In this document: positions 20,997 through 28,600 of the stretch, piece after piece
Numbering within the stretch: the first letter of the stretch is position 1
Layout of the letters: each line of letters opens with the position of its first letter
Assembly (NCBI GenBank): GCA_949775045.1
Contig: OX459107.1
Coordinates: 14,811,679-14,875,678 of the forward strand
DNA length: 64,000 bases
Origin: Metridium senile
Taxonomy: Eukaryota; Cnidaria; Anthozoa; Actiniaria; Metridiidae
Direction of reading: 5' to 3'
Notes under the pieces: generated by a model
Databases searched by the model: none
The model's input: only the letters and a program-made list of their open reading frames with translations
What the model was told of the DNA's origin: nothing
Made by a program: the position numbers and the translations under genes

Positions 20997-23095
20997 GATG
21001 ATGATGATGAATTTGATGTTATTTATGATGATGGCAATGATGATTATGATGAATTTGATGTTATTTATGATGATGATGATGGTGGTGGTGGTGGTGGTGG
21101 CGGTGGTACGCGGTAGTGAATATTATATTTATCTAGTGCAGCCACTCTTCTAGCTTCTTATTATTAATTCCGTTAATATACAACATTGTTTTCAGATCCT
21201 GATCCAAAGAACAAACAAAGAGCTATCTGTTGCATTTGGTGTGGTTGATGAAGATTACAATTTGCACGAATTACCAGGTATGGCTGGATGTCTACTTAAG
21301 CCTGGCAAGTGTGCTATATGGAGCAATGGTAACAGCAAAGACATCCAGGGATTAGGTCGGTATTAAGTCTAGAATGTTATAACAGAGTACAAATATTATA
21401 GAGTGAAGTCATTTTACCCGTGAAACAAAATTAAATAGTCAAGGTGTAAAATAGTCAAATAGACACAAAAGAAAACAATGGAATTATAGACTGCTAAGGT
21501 GTATTAGTCTAATATATATTTCACAGGTTAAATGACTTCACTCTATCCGTGAAACAAGTAGTACTATAATTAGTACTAAAAAGTGCTAATTAAACAATAG
21601 AAAACAATAGAATTAGCATAAAATATCACTATTTAGTACTATTTATGTTTCATGCTTTTAATGTTTGTACTCTATTGTACTGTCAAACTACACAATAAAA
21701 ACTTAATAAAATAAGCACCAACTACTCGATAACAACAATAAATAATATGAAAGCAAAACATTATGATCAACAAATTATAGCGCAAACAATATATCCATGA
21801 AATAGAATCAATGAAATTACTACTTTGGAATAGTTCTTATTTAGTGACTATTAGTCACTATCAAAGACAAATAAAGTTGTAATGAGGTTTACATATGTAT
21901 TTGATAGAGTGAAATCATTTAACCGGTGAAATAGATATTAGACTAATACACCTTAGCAGTCTCTAATTCCATTGTTTTCTTTTGTGTCTATTTGACTATT
22001 ACACTTTGACTATTTAATTTTGTTTCACGGGTTAAATGTCTTCACTTTTATTTCTGGTTGATTGATACTGACTAAATTGTGACTAAATAGCAACTATTAG
22101 TTAGTAACTATTTTTATTTCATGGTTTTAGTGTTTTTGCTCTAAAACAGCAGCAAAAATAGCAATAACATCGTCATGATCATAGTCGGCTCATCGATCAT
22201 CATGACAATCATCATCATCATCTGGAATAATAAATAAATAAAGGCAACCCTAACCAACATATCTACTGTTTCCCAAGGTGTTTTCATCATCTAATTTCTC
22301 CTTTCTGGTTTTAACGCTCAGACATTCTGCCACACGATGTAATTGGTTTGAACATACTATTTGACCAATGGGATGGCGAAAACGTACCTATGGTGTTTAC
22401 GAGGAACAGTCAGTCATTTGGAGAAACCACTTTAAAGTGGAATGGTTCTGGTCAATCTATCAGTATTCATCCTTTTATTAGCTTGGATGGACCGGGCTGT
22501 GTTGATTTTAAGGTACGTTAAGCTGATTTACACGCGACGATTTTCAGCGACGATTTTTCGCGATACGAGTTGACAATTTCTAATACAATTGGAAACTAGC
22601 GAGTAAACTAGTATAGGCTGCGTCGGTGTTTGATATAAACGATAGGTAATAGAATGAAATTTGTAACACCGTAAAAAATGTCGACTTAACTTTACTGACG
22701 TCGTTTCGAGCTTTAGCCCTTCGTCCTTTTTACTCCGACGAAGGGCTAAAGCTCGAAACGTCAGTAAAGTTAAGTCAACATTTTTTACGGTGTTACAAAT
22801 TTCATTCTATTACCTATCGTTTATATATAAATACATATTACACGAGGTTTTTTATATATGTGTTTTTTTATGGATTGATTCAATTCTTGATTTCAAGGTG
22901 ACAACTCTACACGCATACAGTCCAACCACAATGCAGTTCAACATGGTCATGAAAAAGTTAAACGATATGTGCTCCAACTTCTCAGACTTTCAAAGGCGAT
23001 TCACAGAACTCGATGCAAATTATGCAGGTCTTCAAGAGAAGTATAAAATACTTACAAAAGATGTCAAAAACATTGGAGAAAATCTCAAGAAGTAA
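8816..23095 (+). CDS. TRPC-like cation channel with an inserted vWA domain (18 exons)
   Basis: Exons by hand: 8816-8942, 9844-9959, 10514-10714, 11242-11452, 12207-12520, 13968-14163, 14773-14796, 15331-15574, 16300-16653, 17016-17045, 17272-17461, 18055-18231, 19199-19277, 19772-19813, 19902-20023, 21196-21277, 22322-22512, 22898-23095. All junctions are GT-AG and phase-consistent, giving 2898 nt (965 aa). Order: a short N-terminus without ankyrin repeats (1-81), TRPC linker helices (82-165; TAVLYEQKKFLCH matches the TRPC 'KYEVKKF' region), pre-S1 elbow (~175-215), vWA (219-388), S1 to S6 (~400-669) with pore motif YLAWSVFGFGG and S6 ILMNMMIALLSNTY, TRP box EWSYRK (~676), PVPFN loop, a helix like the TRPC C-terminal helix (VFKRLIAQLEAEYI), then a C-terminal region unlike TRPC. 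Predicted plasma-membrane calcium-permeable channel. The family assignment is firm; the start codon (in-frame stop TGA at 8783) and the exon 16 donor (21278 or 21356) are less certain. Confidence 0.85.
9007..9215. mobile_element. MITE in TRPC intron 1
   Basis: ~209-bp element; starts TACAGCGCGACGCGCAAAAG and ends CTTTTGCGCTTCGCGCTGTA, with inverted arms that include GCATACTTCTATGCAC and GTGCATAGAAGTATGC. Confidence 0.85.
9367..9509. mobile_element. MITE in TRPC intron 1 (TIR AGAGTACAAACACTAAAAG)
   Basis: Starts AGAGTACAAACACTAAAAGT and ends CTTTTAGTGGTTGTACTCT. Related termini flank a nested pair at 21384-21676. Confidence 0.8.
9995..10280. mobile_element. MITE, family B, in TRPC intron 2
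   Basis: ~285 bp. Left arm TTGTTGTCGCAATCAAAGCT, right arm CTGCGACAACGATTTTTGAA. Both arms include TCCACACTCTGA or its complement, and the interior contains TTGTTGCAG. Other copies are at 59268-59540 and, split by an insertion, at 31291-32115. Confidence 0.82.
10760..11160. repeat. (CATCA)n-type pentanucleotide in TRPC intron 3
   Basis: A degenerate ATCGC/ATCAC flank leads into a pure TCACA array (about 10980-11135). The open frames over it are artefacts. Confidence 0.95.
11510..12150. repeat. GAT-rich microsatellite and ~78-bp minisatellite in TRPC intron 4
   Basis: After irregular (GAT)n come about four units containing CACGAGGATATGTTGATAAT and GATGATGATGATTAATTATA (11800-12135). Both strands are open in one frame because the unit is a multiple of three; no protein is implied. 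Confidence 0.9.
12207..14163 (+). CDS. exons 5-6: inserted vWA domain cassette (170 codons)
   Basis: Exon 5 (12207-12520) gives the first strand EYRVIFILHQSRQ and a helix LPIMQDLCSVITDTFRPS followed by RFACIIQKGDVVLTMPF. Exon 6 (13968-14163) gives VVMVMSDGQVSHSF, KVKVLAVGVGEHTCIDDLKP and a final strand/helix. This is the Rossmann-type strand-helix order of a vWA domain. The metal-binding DxSxS motif reads HQSRQ, so the Asp and last Ser are lost and the third-loop Thr is not evident; the Asp of the (T/S)DG strand is kept. Metal-dependent ligand binding is therefore doubtful. Both outer introns are phase 1 and the inner intron is phase 0. Confidence 0.82.
12622..12782. mobile_element. degenerate MITE in TRPC intron 5
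   Basis: Imperfect inverted ends around AACCGTGGTAAATAAGAG and CTCTTATTTACCACGG. Confidence 0.5.
12890..13110. repeat. dispersed repeat-like sequence in TRPC intron 5
   Basis: GC-richer block (CTGGGAGCTCCGTGCCCTAC, GTGTGGGTTCCTTAACGTCC) that resembles a dispersed non-coding repeat of cnidarian genomes. The assignment is from general resemblance only; no ends were defined. Confidence 0.35.
13510..13703. mobile_element. inverted-repeat element in TRPC intron 5
   Basis: Left arm CACAGTTCCCTGCGCCATCT at ~13521 and right arm AGATGGCGCAGGGAACTGTG at ~13673 are exact complements, with inner arms GTAACCGGGCCTTTGC / GCAAAGGCTCGGCTAC. A CACAGGGAGCCC terminus follows at 13738. Confidence 0.65.
14211..14735 (+). 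repeat. 93-bp array with hammerhead-like leader in TRPC intron 6
   Basis: The leader CCGACGAAGGGCTAAAGCTC plus GAAACGTCAGT (14219-14250) precedes five ~93-bp units, the same family as 7236-8430. Confidence 0.9.
14773..14796 (+). CDS. exon 7: 24-nt microexon
   Basis: Between TTTCAG (ends 14772) and GTATGT (14797). Without it, exon 6 (ending phase 1 with T) joined to exon 8 (starting AG) would create a TAG stop. With it the frame reads CLYGKDIFEYYQDYF, which continues naturally into S1. Phase therefore demands this microexon whenever exon 6 is used; it also joins exon 4 in frame if the vWA cassette is skipped. Confidence 0.85.
14840..15290. repeat. TTGG/TCTG-rich low-complexity tract in TRPC intron 7
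   Basis: Irregular GTTGGTTGG, CTGTCTGTCTG and TTGTTTG runs, all T/G-biased on the plus strand. Confidence 0.8.
15331..18231 (+). CDS. exons 8-12: S1-S6, pore and TRP helix
   Basis: Exon 8 carries S1/S2 (FFIFLRDALSYFVLLGLHF, VIEWLIMCLFVGRFVMEVDQ; compare TRPC 'VEWMILPWVLGFIWGEI'). Exon 9 begins DPWNRMDALT, the start of S3, and runs through S4/S5. Exon 10 is a 30-nt microexon in the S5-pore loop with a Cys (GICDVHGGFK). Exon 11 carries a second Cys, the pore helix/filter and S6. Exon 12 starts with the TRP helix and continues into the post-TRP loop. Cysteines on each side of the exon 10/11 junction fit the disulfide seen in the TRPC extracellular loop. Confidence 0.88.
15598..16258. repeat. 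(GAT)n/(GACACTGAT)n microsatellite in TRPC intron 8
   Basis: About 660 bp of GATGATGAT interspersed with GACACTGATGATGAT and GTTGATGGTGGT. It produces long Met/Asp-rich or His/Ile-rich frames in all phases; these are not genes. Confidence 0.95.
16655..16935. repeat. ~32-bp tandem repeat in TRPC intron 9
   Basis: Six or more diverging copies of TACCTATTGCTTACGATCAG with CTG(TTGTTTCG) endings; the three central copies are nearly identical. Confidence 0.85.
17466..18045. repeat. (ATC)n tracts in TRPC intron 11
   Basis: ATC-rich runs at 17475-17630 and 17885-18030, of opposite strand sense to the GAT tracts of introns 4, 8 and 15. Confidence 0.9.
18271..18312. repeat. small hairpin in TRPC intron 12
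   Basis: AGCCTGCGTCATATC pairs with GATGTGACGCAGGC around a short loop. Confidence 0.6.
18493..18993. mobile_element. ~500-bp inverted-repeat element with AAGTTGCTC sub-repeats (TRPC intron 12)
   Basis: Begins TTAGGGCTGTCCACAAGTTG and ends CAACTTGTGATCAGCCCTAA. AAAAGTTGCTCAAAAG motifs are reiterated inside both ends. Confidence 0.85.
19199..23095 (+). CDS. exons 13-18: C-terminal tail of unknown fold plus coiled coil
   Basis: After the TRPC-like C-terminal helix (exon 13) come a polar linker (exon 14), a helical segment with LKELMKQTATTRQLIGRLTE (exon 15), and a probable beta-rich module in exons 16-17 (NKELSVAFGVVDEDYNLHEL; IGLNILFDQWDGENVPMVF; TLKWNGSGQSISIHPFIS). Exon 18 starts VTTLHAYSPTTMQFNMVMKK and ends in a heptad-like helix FTELDANYAGLQEKY...NIGENLKK before TAA 23093-23095. 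I do not recognise the module. It is not the calmodulin/IP3R-binding region of vertebrate TRPCs. The coiled coil could serve tetramerisation. Confidence 0.65.
19375..19740. repeat. ~66-bp ATC-rich minisatellite in TRPC intron 13
   Basis: Five copies marked by CACCATCACCCTCTAAAAGC followed by ATC/ATT runs. Confidence 0.9.
20150..21115. repeat. GAT-rich microsatellites in TRPC intron 15
   Basis: Two blocks (20155-20450 and 20700-21115), the second with GATGACACTCATGATGATG and GTTGATGGTGGTG variants like those of intron 8. Met-rich frames here are artefacts. Confidence 0.93.
21384..21676. mobile_element. nested MITE pair in TRPC intron 16
   Basis: An outer element (AGAGTACAAA at 21384, TTTGTACTCT at ~21667-21676) is interrupted by a family-A MITE at 21400-21544 that begins AGAGTGAAGTCATTT and ends AAATGACTTCACTCT, with TATA on both sides. 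Confidence 0.8.
21903..22050. mobile_element. family-A MITE inside another MITE (TRPC intron 16)
   Basis: AGAGTGAAATCATTTAACC to GGTTAAATGTCTTCACT. The flanks on both sides (TTAGTGACTATTAGTCACTA; TTGATACTGACTAAA) belong to the 30.7-kb type element, so this is an insertion inside an older element. Confidence 0.8.
22594..22830. repeat. head-to-head array ends forming a palindrome (TRPC intron 17)
   Basis: A minus-strand 93-bp unit and leader meet a plus-strand leader. The junction reads GAGCTTTAGCCCTTCGTC, CTTTTTACTCC, GACGAAGGGCTAAAGCTC. The two ~90-bp arms could form a long hairpin just upstream of the last exon. Confidence 0.88.
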
Positions 23096-23345
23096 TATAG
23101 ATCGTTTGGTAGCACGCATAAATTAACTACATCTTATCAGACCTTCAAAGGAGATTCGATTCACAGAAAACGACGTAAATTATTCAGATCTTCAAGAGGA
23201 GTATAAAGATGTCAAAAACATTGGAGAAAAGCTACAGAAATAAAATAGCACTTTTTATAGGGAAAGGAAACTGATGAACTACATCTTATCAGACCTTCAA
23301 AGGAGATTCATACAACTTGACTCAAATTCGTCTTTTGCGCAGAAT
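23096..23345 (+). other. 3' flank of the TRPC-like gene with duplicated last-exon pieces
   Basis: Two partial, decayed copies of the coding end follow the stop: 23140-23245 repeats TCAAAGGAGATTCGATTCAC, CGACGTAAATTATTCAGATC and ATTGGAGAAAAGCTACAGAA, and 23275-23350 repeats the first part. They match exon 18 but with deletions, so the last exon appears to have been tandemly duplicated into the 3' UTR. Confidence 0.75.
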
Positions 23346-23349
23346 CATG

Positions 23350-24154
23350 CAGGGTGTAGTTAAAGAAACCAACAAACAAATAGGTTTAAAAGATTAATAA
23401 TATAATATTATATTTATGTCTCTCCCTCTTTAAAACTAAACAAATAGTGATACTGCATTTGCTGAGCTAGGTTTACTGGGAAATGAAATTGGAGACATGA
23501 CTGGGTAAATATGGCTATGGGTAAATCCCATAGCCGCTTTAATAAATTTGGATAATAACTAAATCCAATTGACAATTGCAAGTCAAATATTCAAAACTAT
23601 AATATAATATATTGCTCTGCCCAGTGAAGGTGTGGGCACAAAAACGCCCTTCCAAATATAAACAGGGCTGGTGGACAGGATAAGGGGAGGAGGAGGGTAA
23701 AATTGTCAATCGTTCTTCGTTTGTAGTGAAACCCGGCAGAATGACATGGTGAACGTGTCAACCACGTGACCTATTTAAAAGTGTCTAGAGGGGGGTCAGC
23801 TTAATGACACTCCTCCCATTAACCTGTCCTTCCGGTATAAATGCTGTGTATGGATATCCAATCCAATTACAAAATAGAAGCATTGTACCTATTATAATTA
23901 TAATAAATGACCATCCGGGAAGATACATAAAAATCCTATTTGTAAACAAATATTCCATTTTTTACAAAACGTGTAGCCATGTATGAACTAGTTTTAATCA
24001 AATTAAAAGAAAAATATATTTAATTTTTTTTTTTTTTTAAGTTAAAACTTGTAGTTATATGTGAACTAGTTTTGAAATAAAAGTGACAATTAATTGTTTA
24101 AAAGGTAAACTTTCCGTCTACAATTGTACTAGAATGTAAACAGTATATCTGTGT
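23350..24154. other. non-coding
   Basis: Intergenic, AT-rich. No gene or clear repeat beyond a short T-run (24026-24038). Confidence 0.4.
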
Positions 24155-24295
24155 AGAGTGAAGACATTAAACCCGTGAAACAAAATTAAATAGTCAAGGT
24201 GTAATAGTCAAATAGACACAAAAGAAAACAATGGAATTAGAGACTGCTAGGGTGTATTAGTCTAATATCTATTTCACGGGTTAAATGACTTCAAT
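24155..24295. mobile_element. family-A MITE
   Basis: AGAGTGAAGACATTAAACCC to GGGTTAAATGACTTCA; the interior is the same as in the copy at 4463. Confidence 0.88.
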
Positions 24296-24589
24296 TTATC
24301 TGTGAACTACAAAGTACGAAATTGTACAAAAACGTTTTAATTGAACGATACACAACAATTGACTTCGCATAAAATTGCATGATGAAATGGTATTGCTAAT
24401 GTTTTACGAATATTATACTGCTAATAACTTTATAATAATAACACCATCTATTTATATGGCGCTATTACCAACTGATAATTGCTCAATAGTGCTTGTTCGC
24501 ACTCTATTCGGCGTTGCTATATGTACAGACTATGGACACATTTCAGGCATTCACAAGTGATATGCATTTCTCTCCAACAACTGTTACTA

Positions 24590-24836
24590 ACTGTGCGACT
24601 CGCCGTACTGTAGTCACTTGACATTATTTTGACATTTTTTCATCTCAATCGGACCAATCAGATACACGTTTATATCGAGAGGCGGAGTTAATATCGATCA
24701 GAGGCGGAGACTTTACAAACTTTAATGTCTGTGATTGGTCCGATTGGGATGAAAAAATGTCAAAATAATGTCAAAAATTCATCCCAATTTTTTTGTAAGT
24801 GATCATGACTACGTACGGTATGGCGAGTCGCACAGT
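24590..24836. mobile_element. 247-bp MITE (TIR ACTGTGCGACTCGCC)
   Basis: Starts ACTGTGCGACTCGCCGTACT and ends with the matching complement GGCGAGTCGCACAGT. Inner arms TGACATTATTTTGACATTTT / AAAATGTCAAAATAATGTCA are exact. Confidence 0.88.
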
Positions 24837-25420
24837 AAATCCATTGAAATTGACATTATTATTGACGAACGATTTTCATGCCCTCAGTAATTTTGTTGGA
24901 CAAACATTATAAATTTCTAGTCTCATGCATTTCTAGTATTCTAAGAAATTTCAAACTGTGCGCGTGTCTACATACTGCGATATAAACACACTGGGAGCTG
25001 TAGAGCCAGAGAGAAATCGTAAACAAACACAAGGCGTAGCCGAGTCGAGTGCTCTACAGCCGTCCAAGAATGTTCATATTACAGCGGACGTTTTATAAAT
25101 GTCTTTATAAAATTCATGAATAATTAATGAGAATTTGACAAAAGAAATCAAGTCCATGACGAAGGTTGTATCTTAGGTACAAAATTGTCCTGATTTGCAT
25201 AAGTTTAACTTGAATTTTCTTGAACAGGGGCCAGTTTTTTGATAGCGCTATTCAGGCTTTGTACAACAGGCCCTAGATTTACTTTTTTCTTGACAATTTT
25301 AGTCAAATACATTATGCAAGATTTAACGCTGGACTCTTATTCTAAGTAGACTATATACAATGCAATATTCGCGTCCGATCTATATGATATACCATACAGA
25401 TCGGCAGCTCATATTGTATA

Positions 25421-25570
25421 TACATTGGAACCCCGCCTTACGGCAACCCGCTTAATACGGCCACCCTGTTATTTTTAGGTCCTGACAAAATGCATGCCCA
25501 TACATTTTCTATAAAATACGGCCACTTTGGGCTGTCCCTTCGGTGGCCGGATTAACGGGGTTCCAGTGTA
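25421..25570. mobile_element. pogo/Tigger-type MITE
   Basis: Ends ACATTGGAACCCCGCCTTAC and ATTAACGGGGTTCCAGTGTA, flanked by TA, with GGCCACTTTGGGCTGTCCCT inside. A related copy is at 61791-61964. Confidence 0.85.
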
Positions 25571-25628
25571 TTACATATACGGTATGCGCTATATCAAGTG
25601 TGCTTCTAGTTCAGGTGATTATAAAACG

Positions 25629-28600
25629 TCAAAGACTTGTCGTCACCATATTTTCTTTGGTTTCTTCTTCTTCATGATTAAGGAAATCAAGACGAACATC
25701 AAAGAAACTACATGATAGATAAGAAACTGCTTTAGCAACAAGAAATATATGTGATGAAGAAACTACATGATATACAAGAAACTACTTGAGCAACAAGAAA
25801 TATGTGATGAAGAAACTACATGATACACAAGCAACTGCTTTAGCAAACTGAGAAATATATGTGATGAAGAAACTACATGATATACAAGAAACTACTTGAG
25901 CAACAAGAACTATATATGATGAAGAAACTACATGATATACAAGAAACTACTTTAGCAACAAGCAATATATATGATGAAGAAACTACATGATATACAAGAA
26001 ACTACTTGAGCAACAAGAAATATGTGTGATGAAGAAACTACATATATACAAGAAACTGCTTTAGCAACAAGCAATATATATGATGAAGAAACTACATGAT
26101 ATACAAGAAACTGCTTTAGCAACAAGCAATATATGTGATGAAGAAACTACATGATACACAAGAAACTACTTTAGCAACAAGCAATATATATGATGAAGAA
26201 ACTACATGATATACAAGAAACTACTTGAGCAACAAGAAATATGTGTGATGAAGAAACTACATGATATACAAGACTTGAACTGCTTTAGCAACAAGAAACT
26301 ATATGTGATGAAGAAACTACATGATACACAAGAAACTGCTTTAGCAACAAGAAATATATGTGATGAAGAAACTACATGATACACAAGCAACTGCTTTAGC
26401 AACAAGAACTATATATGATGAAGAAACTACATGATACACAAGAAACTACTTTAGCAACAAGAAATATATATGATGAAGAAACTACATGATACACAAGAAA
26501 CTACTTGAGCAACAAGAAATATATATGATGAAGAAACTACATGATATACAAGACTTGAACTGCTTTAGCAACAAGAAACTATATGTGATGAAGAAACTAC
26601 ATGATACACAAGAAACTGCTTTAGCAACAGGAAATATATGTAATGAAGAAACTACATGATACACAAGAAACTGCTTTAGCAACAAGAAATATATATGATG
26701 ATCATGAAGAAACTACATGATACACAAGAAACTACTTTAGCAACAATAAATATATGTGATGAAGAAACTACATGATACACAAGAAACTACTTTAGCAACA
26801 AGAAATATATATGATGAAGAAACTACATGATACACAAGAAACTACTTTAGCAACAATAAATATATGTGATGAAGAAACTACATGATACACAAGAAACTAC
26901 TTTAGCAACAAGAAATATATATGATGAAGAAACTACATGATACACAAGAAACTACTTGAGCAACAAGAAATATATATGATGAAGAAACTACATGATACAC
27001 AAGAAACTACTTGAGCAACAAGAAATATATATGATGAAGAAACTACATGATACACAAGAAACTACTTGAGCAACAAGAAATAAATGTGATGAAGAAACTA
27101 CATGATACACAAGAAACTGCTTTAGCAACAAGAAATATATATGATGATCATGAAGAAACTACATGATACACAAGAAACTACTTTAGCAACAATAAATATA
27201 TGTGATGAAGAAACTACATGATACACAAGAAACTACTTTAGCAACAAGAAATATATATGATGAAGAAACTACATGATACACAAGAAACTACTTGAGCAAC
27301 AAGAAATATATATGATGAAGAAACTACATGATACACAAGAAACTACTTGAGCAACAAGAAATATATATGATGAAGAAACTACATGATACACAAGAAACTA
27401 CTTGAGCAACAAGAAATAAATGTGATGAAGAAACTACATGATAGAAAGGAAAATACTTTAGCACTAAGAAATATAATCACTTTACCTGGTAGCACAGAGT
27501 AGAAGAGCAGAACAGCCAGCACAAAGCGCAAACACAAAACCAGGGAAGCCAAATTCTAAAGACATTGGATAAATCGTGTTGAAAATAACTGTGCCAGTAA
27601 CCTCACCAATTGCTGCTATACATCCACTCACAGCGAATAGTATACCTGAAATAGAAACAACACACCGAGCAATCAGCCCGAGGTTGACAAGTGCACACAG
27701 AGGCGGATCCAGAATATTTTCAGGGGGTGTCCAAATTGCAAATAAAGGGCTTTTAAGGTGTTAGAAGAAGGGACACCCCCTAGATCCGCCCTTGACACAA
27801 GTAGAACTACTTTGGTAATTATTGTTTCAAGAACTAACCCAGGACAACAACTACAATCGTTGACAAAAATGTCGGAACGTTCGATCATTTTACACTTGAA
27901 ATAATTACGCAGGTCAACCAGTCTCACTTACTACCGGCCCCCTCCCCCAACGCAATGTTGAGGTACGAACCATTGTGTTAAGTGCATGCGACAGTCACGT
28001 CATAGCGCTCTCTAACAACAACAACATTGCATTTAAGGGGGCATGGGGGATTTTTTAATTCACATAAAAGTAAATGTGTCGAAAATTTGTATTCACATAC
28101 ATTCGTTCCAACTAATTTTGTCAACGATTGTAGGGCAACGTTAATGACAATAACTGTACAAATTTGGATGAATTCATAGTACACGCATGCGCTGTTATAC
28201 CTTGTTCTTCATCGCTAACAATTCTGGAAGCAATGCTAGAAAAAACTGGGTCAGAAATGGCAGCCATAATGGAAATCGCAGGAACTAAAAAAAGGTAAAG
28301 AACTATAGTAGTCAGAGCTATCAATATCAATATCAATTTTCATCATCATTGTCATCAACGGTTAACATCATTACTATAATGTTCATAATCACAATCATCG
28401 TCATCATGATCATTGTCATCGATCACCATCGTCGCCACCATCAACATCATCATCATCAATATGATCTTAATCATCATCATCATCAATATGATCTTAATCA
28501 TCATCATCATCAATATGATCTTAATCATCATCATCATCGTCACCATCACCACTACTATTGTCATCGTCATTATTGTCATCATTATCATCTTCATCGTCAT

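Noticed and set aside
25735..27450. Possible CRISPR array
   Set aside because: Units are contiguous 55-bp repeats without unique spacers, and the setting is a eukaryotic intron.
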